NCBI RefSeq assembly: GCF_048569485.1
Contig: NC_134355.1
Coordinates: 556,972,642 to 557,036,641, forward strand
DNA: 64,000 nt
Source of the DNA: Anomaloglossus baeobatrachus
Taxonomy: Eukaryota > Chordata > Amphibia > Anura > Aromobatidae
Reading direction: 5' to 3'
The stretch's first letter is position 1. Each line of letters starts with the position of its first letter. The translations under genes were made by a program, and so were the position numbers. The notes under the pieces were generated by a model, which was not told where the DNA came from, ran no database searches, and saw only the letters and a program-made list of their open reading frames with translations. Shown here one piece after another: positions 62,801-64,000 of this stretch.

Positions 62801-64000
62801 CGTTCGTTTATGCCAATTCCACCTCAAAAACATCTCTAGAATTCGTCCTTTTCTTACCGTTGACTCTGCAAAACTCTTAAGCCTACTTTACACGAGACGA
62901 TAGATTGTGCGATAGCACAATCGATCGTACCCGCCCCCGTCGTTTTTGCCTCACGGGCAATTAGTTGCTCATGGCACACAAACTCGTTTAACCCCCGTCA
63001 CACGTACTTACCTTCCGGACGACCTCGCTGTGGGCGACGAACGTCCACTTCCTGGAGTGGGCGGGGCGCTCGGCGTCACAGTGACGTCACACGGCAGGCG
63101 GCCAATAGAAGCGGAGGGGCGGAGATGAGCGGGATGTAAACATCCCGCCACCTCCTTCCTTCCATTAAGCCGGCGGGTGCCGCGCGAGGCAGGTAAAGCT
63201 GTTGTTCATCGTTCCTGTGGTCACACGGAGCAACGTGTGATGCCACGGAAACAATGAACTACCGCCGCCATTTTAATTAAACAACTTTATGAAACCTAGC
63301 GACGAGTACACGACTCACGATTTGTGAGCGATACTGCGTCGCTAGGAGGTGTCACACGAAACCACGTCGTGCGGTATGCCGGATGTGCGTCACGAAAACC
63401 GTGACCCCCAACGACATATCGCACAATCTATCGTCTCGTGTAAATCCCGCTTTACTGTCGCTCTCATTCATTCTCACCTGGATTATTGTAATTCTTTACT
63501 AATTGGTCTCCCTGTTACTAAAATCTCCCCTCTCCAATGCATTCTGAATGCCGCAGCCAGGATCATTTTCCTCTCCAACCGCTTCACTGATGCCTCTGCT
63601 CTGTGCCAGTCATTACACTGGTTGCCTATCCGCTACAGAATCCAACATAAACATATCACTCTCACTCACAAAACTCTCCACGGTTCCGCACCGCCCTACA
63701 TCACCTCCCTCATTTCTGTCTATCACCCCACCCGTGCCCTCCGTTCTGCTAATGACCTAAGTCTCACTTCCTCAAACAATTCGAACCTCCCACTCCCGTC
63801 TTCAAGATTTCTCACGAGCTGCGCCTATGCTCTGGAAAAAACTACCAAAAACAATCCGATTAATTCCCAACATCCACATTTTTAAGCGGGCCCTAAAAAC
63901 GTATTTCTTTAGTCTAGCCTATCACCTCACCACCCTGATCTAATCTAGTCCCTTTCTGCCCTTCATAAAAATTTACTTGTCCCCTGTACCTTTTGGTTCC
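62801..64000 (+). pseudogene. L2-type LINE C-terminal region, split by a MITE and cut by the window edge
   Basis: FHLKNISRIRPFLTVDSAKL (before the MITE) and TVALIHSHLDYCNSLLIGLP (after it) join as the conserved region after reverse transcriptase in L2/CR1-type LINEs. NAAARIIF, SLHWLPIRYRI and LHGSAPPYI follow, with degraded frames towards the end, then FKRALKTYFF-like sequence near 63,880. The 3' part runs beyond the window. It forms one element with the endonuclease remnant at 62,490. Confidence 0.8.
62880..63451. mobile_element. MITE of the CCAAT/GC-box-core family, copy 6
   Basis: Ends AGCCTACTTTACACGAGACG and, in reverse complement, AGCGGGATTTACACGAGACG continue as matching GATAGATTGTGCGAT. 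They are flanked by TTA at 62,877-62,879 and 63,452-63,454. The core at about 63,100-63,152 is the family core. Inserted in LINE coding sequence. Confidence 0.9.

Overview
The window looks like intergenic DNA from a large, repeat-rich vertebrate genome, most likely an amphibian (frog or toad). This is inferred from the mixture: dense PIF/Harbinger-like and other MITEs, Tc1/mariner copies, L2- and L1-type LINEs, tRNA-derived SINEs, a Helitron, several related LTR elements and an epsilon-like endogenous retrovirus. I find no host protein-coding gene that I can defend. The only gene-like host signal is a CpG-rich patch at about 24,840-25,180, which could be a promoter or first exon.

Layout. 1-11,400: MITEs, a tRNA-type SINE, a non-autonomous LTR retrotransposon (3,058-6,783) flanked by a CTAT duplication, and a transposon-like reading frame of an unnamed family (10,437-11,258, minus) with imperfect inverted repeats either side. 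11,966-13,022: a 31-bp minisatellite. 13,552-23,436: a pile of MITEs, including a Tc1 copy (about 14,114-16,357) in which two MITEs sit back to back as TAA-MITE-TAA-MITE-TAA, and a minus-strand LTR (about 17,245-18,317). 24,025-27,012: a 61-bp minisatellite, the CpG-rich patch, then a 40-bp minisatellite of about 44 copies. 27,263-32,855: an LTR, MITEs, a second SINE and palindromic repeats.

32,896-43,426: a PIF/Harbinger-like MITE split by a 9.96-kb endogenous retrovirus on the minus strand (33,346-43,306). The retrovirus has near-identical LTRs, an ACGAC duplication, and long open gag, pol and env frames. It looks whole and very young. 43,616-45,666: a Tc1 remnant split by a 5'-truncated L1 with a 12-bp target duplication. 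46,296-47,579: a 1.28-kb TTAA-flanked non-autonomous element. 48,060-51,480: a rearranged Helitron copy, simple repeats and an interspersed repeat. 54,170-56,450: a minus-strand LTR element holding an L2 insertion; its internal coding remnant carries a cold-shock-like stretch. 57,632-60,424: a Helitron with canonical TC and hairpin-CTAG ends, filled by about 2.4 kb of a roughly 17-bp GA-rich repeat. 61,227-62,405: a TA-flanked MITE. 62,490-64,000: an internally deleted L2-type LINE split by another MITE.

How the parts relate. The order of insertion can be read by nesting: retrovirus into MITE; MITEs into Tc1; L1 into Tc1; L2 into LTR; MITE into LINE. One MITE family occurs six times. Its copies share a core holding CCAAT-box and GC-box sequences while their termini differ. 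Boundaries come from inverted repeats and target duplications read by eye; identities without a clear protein match rest on structure alone.
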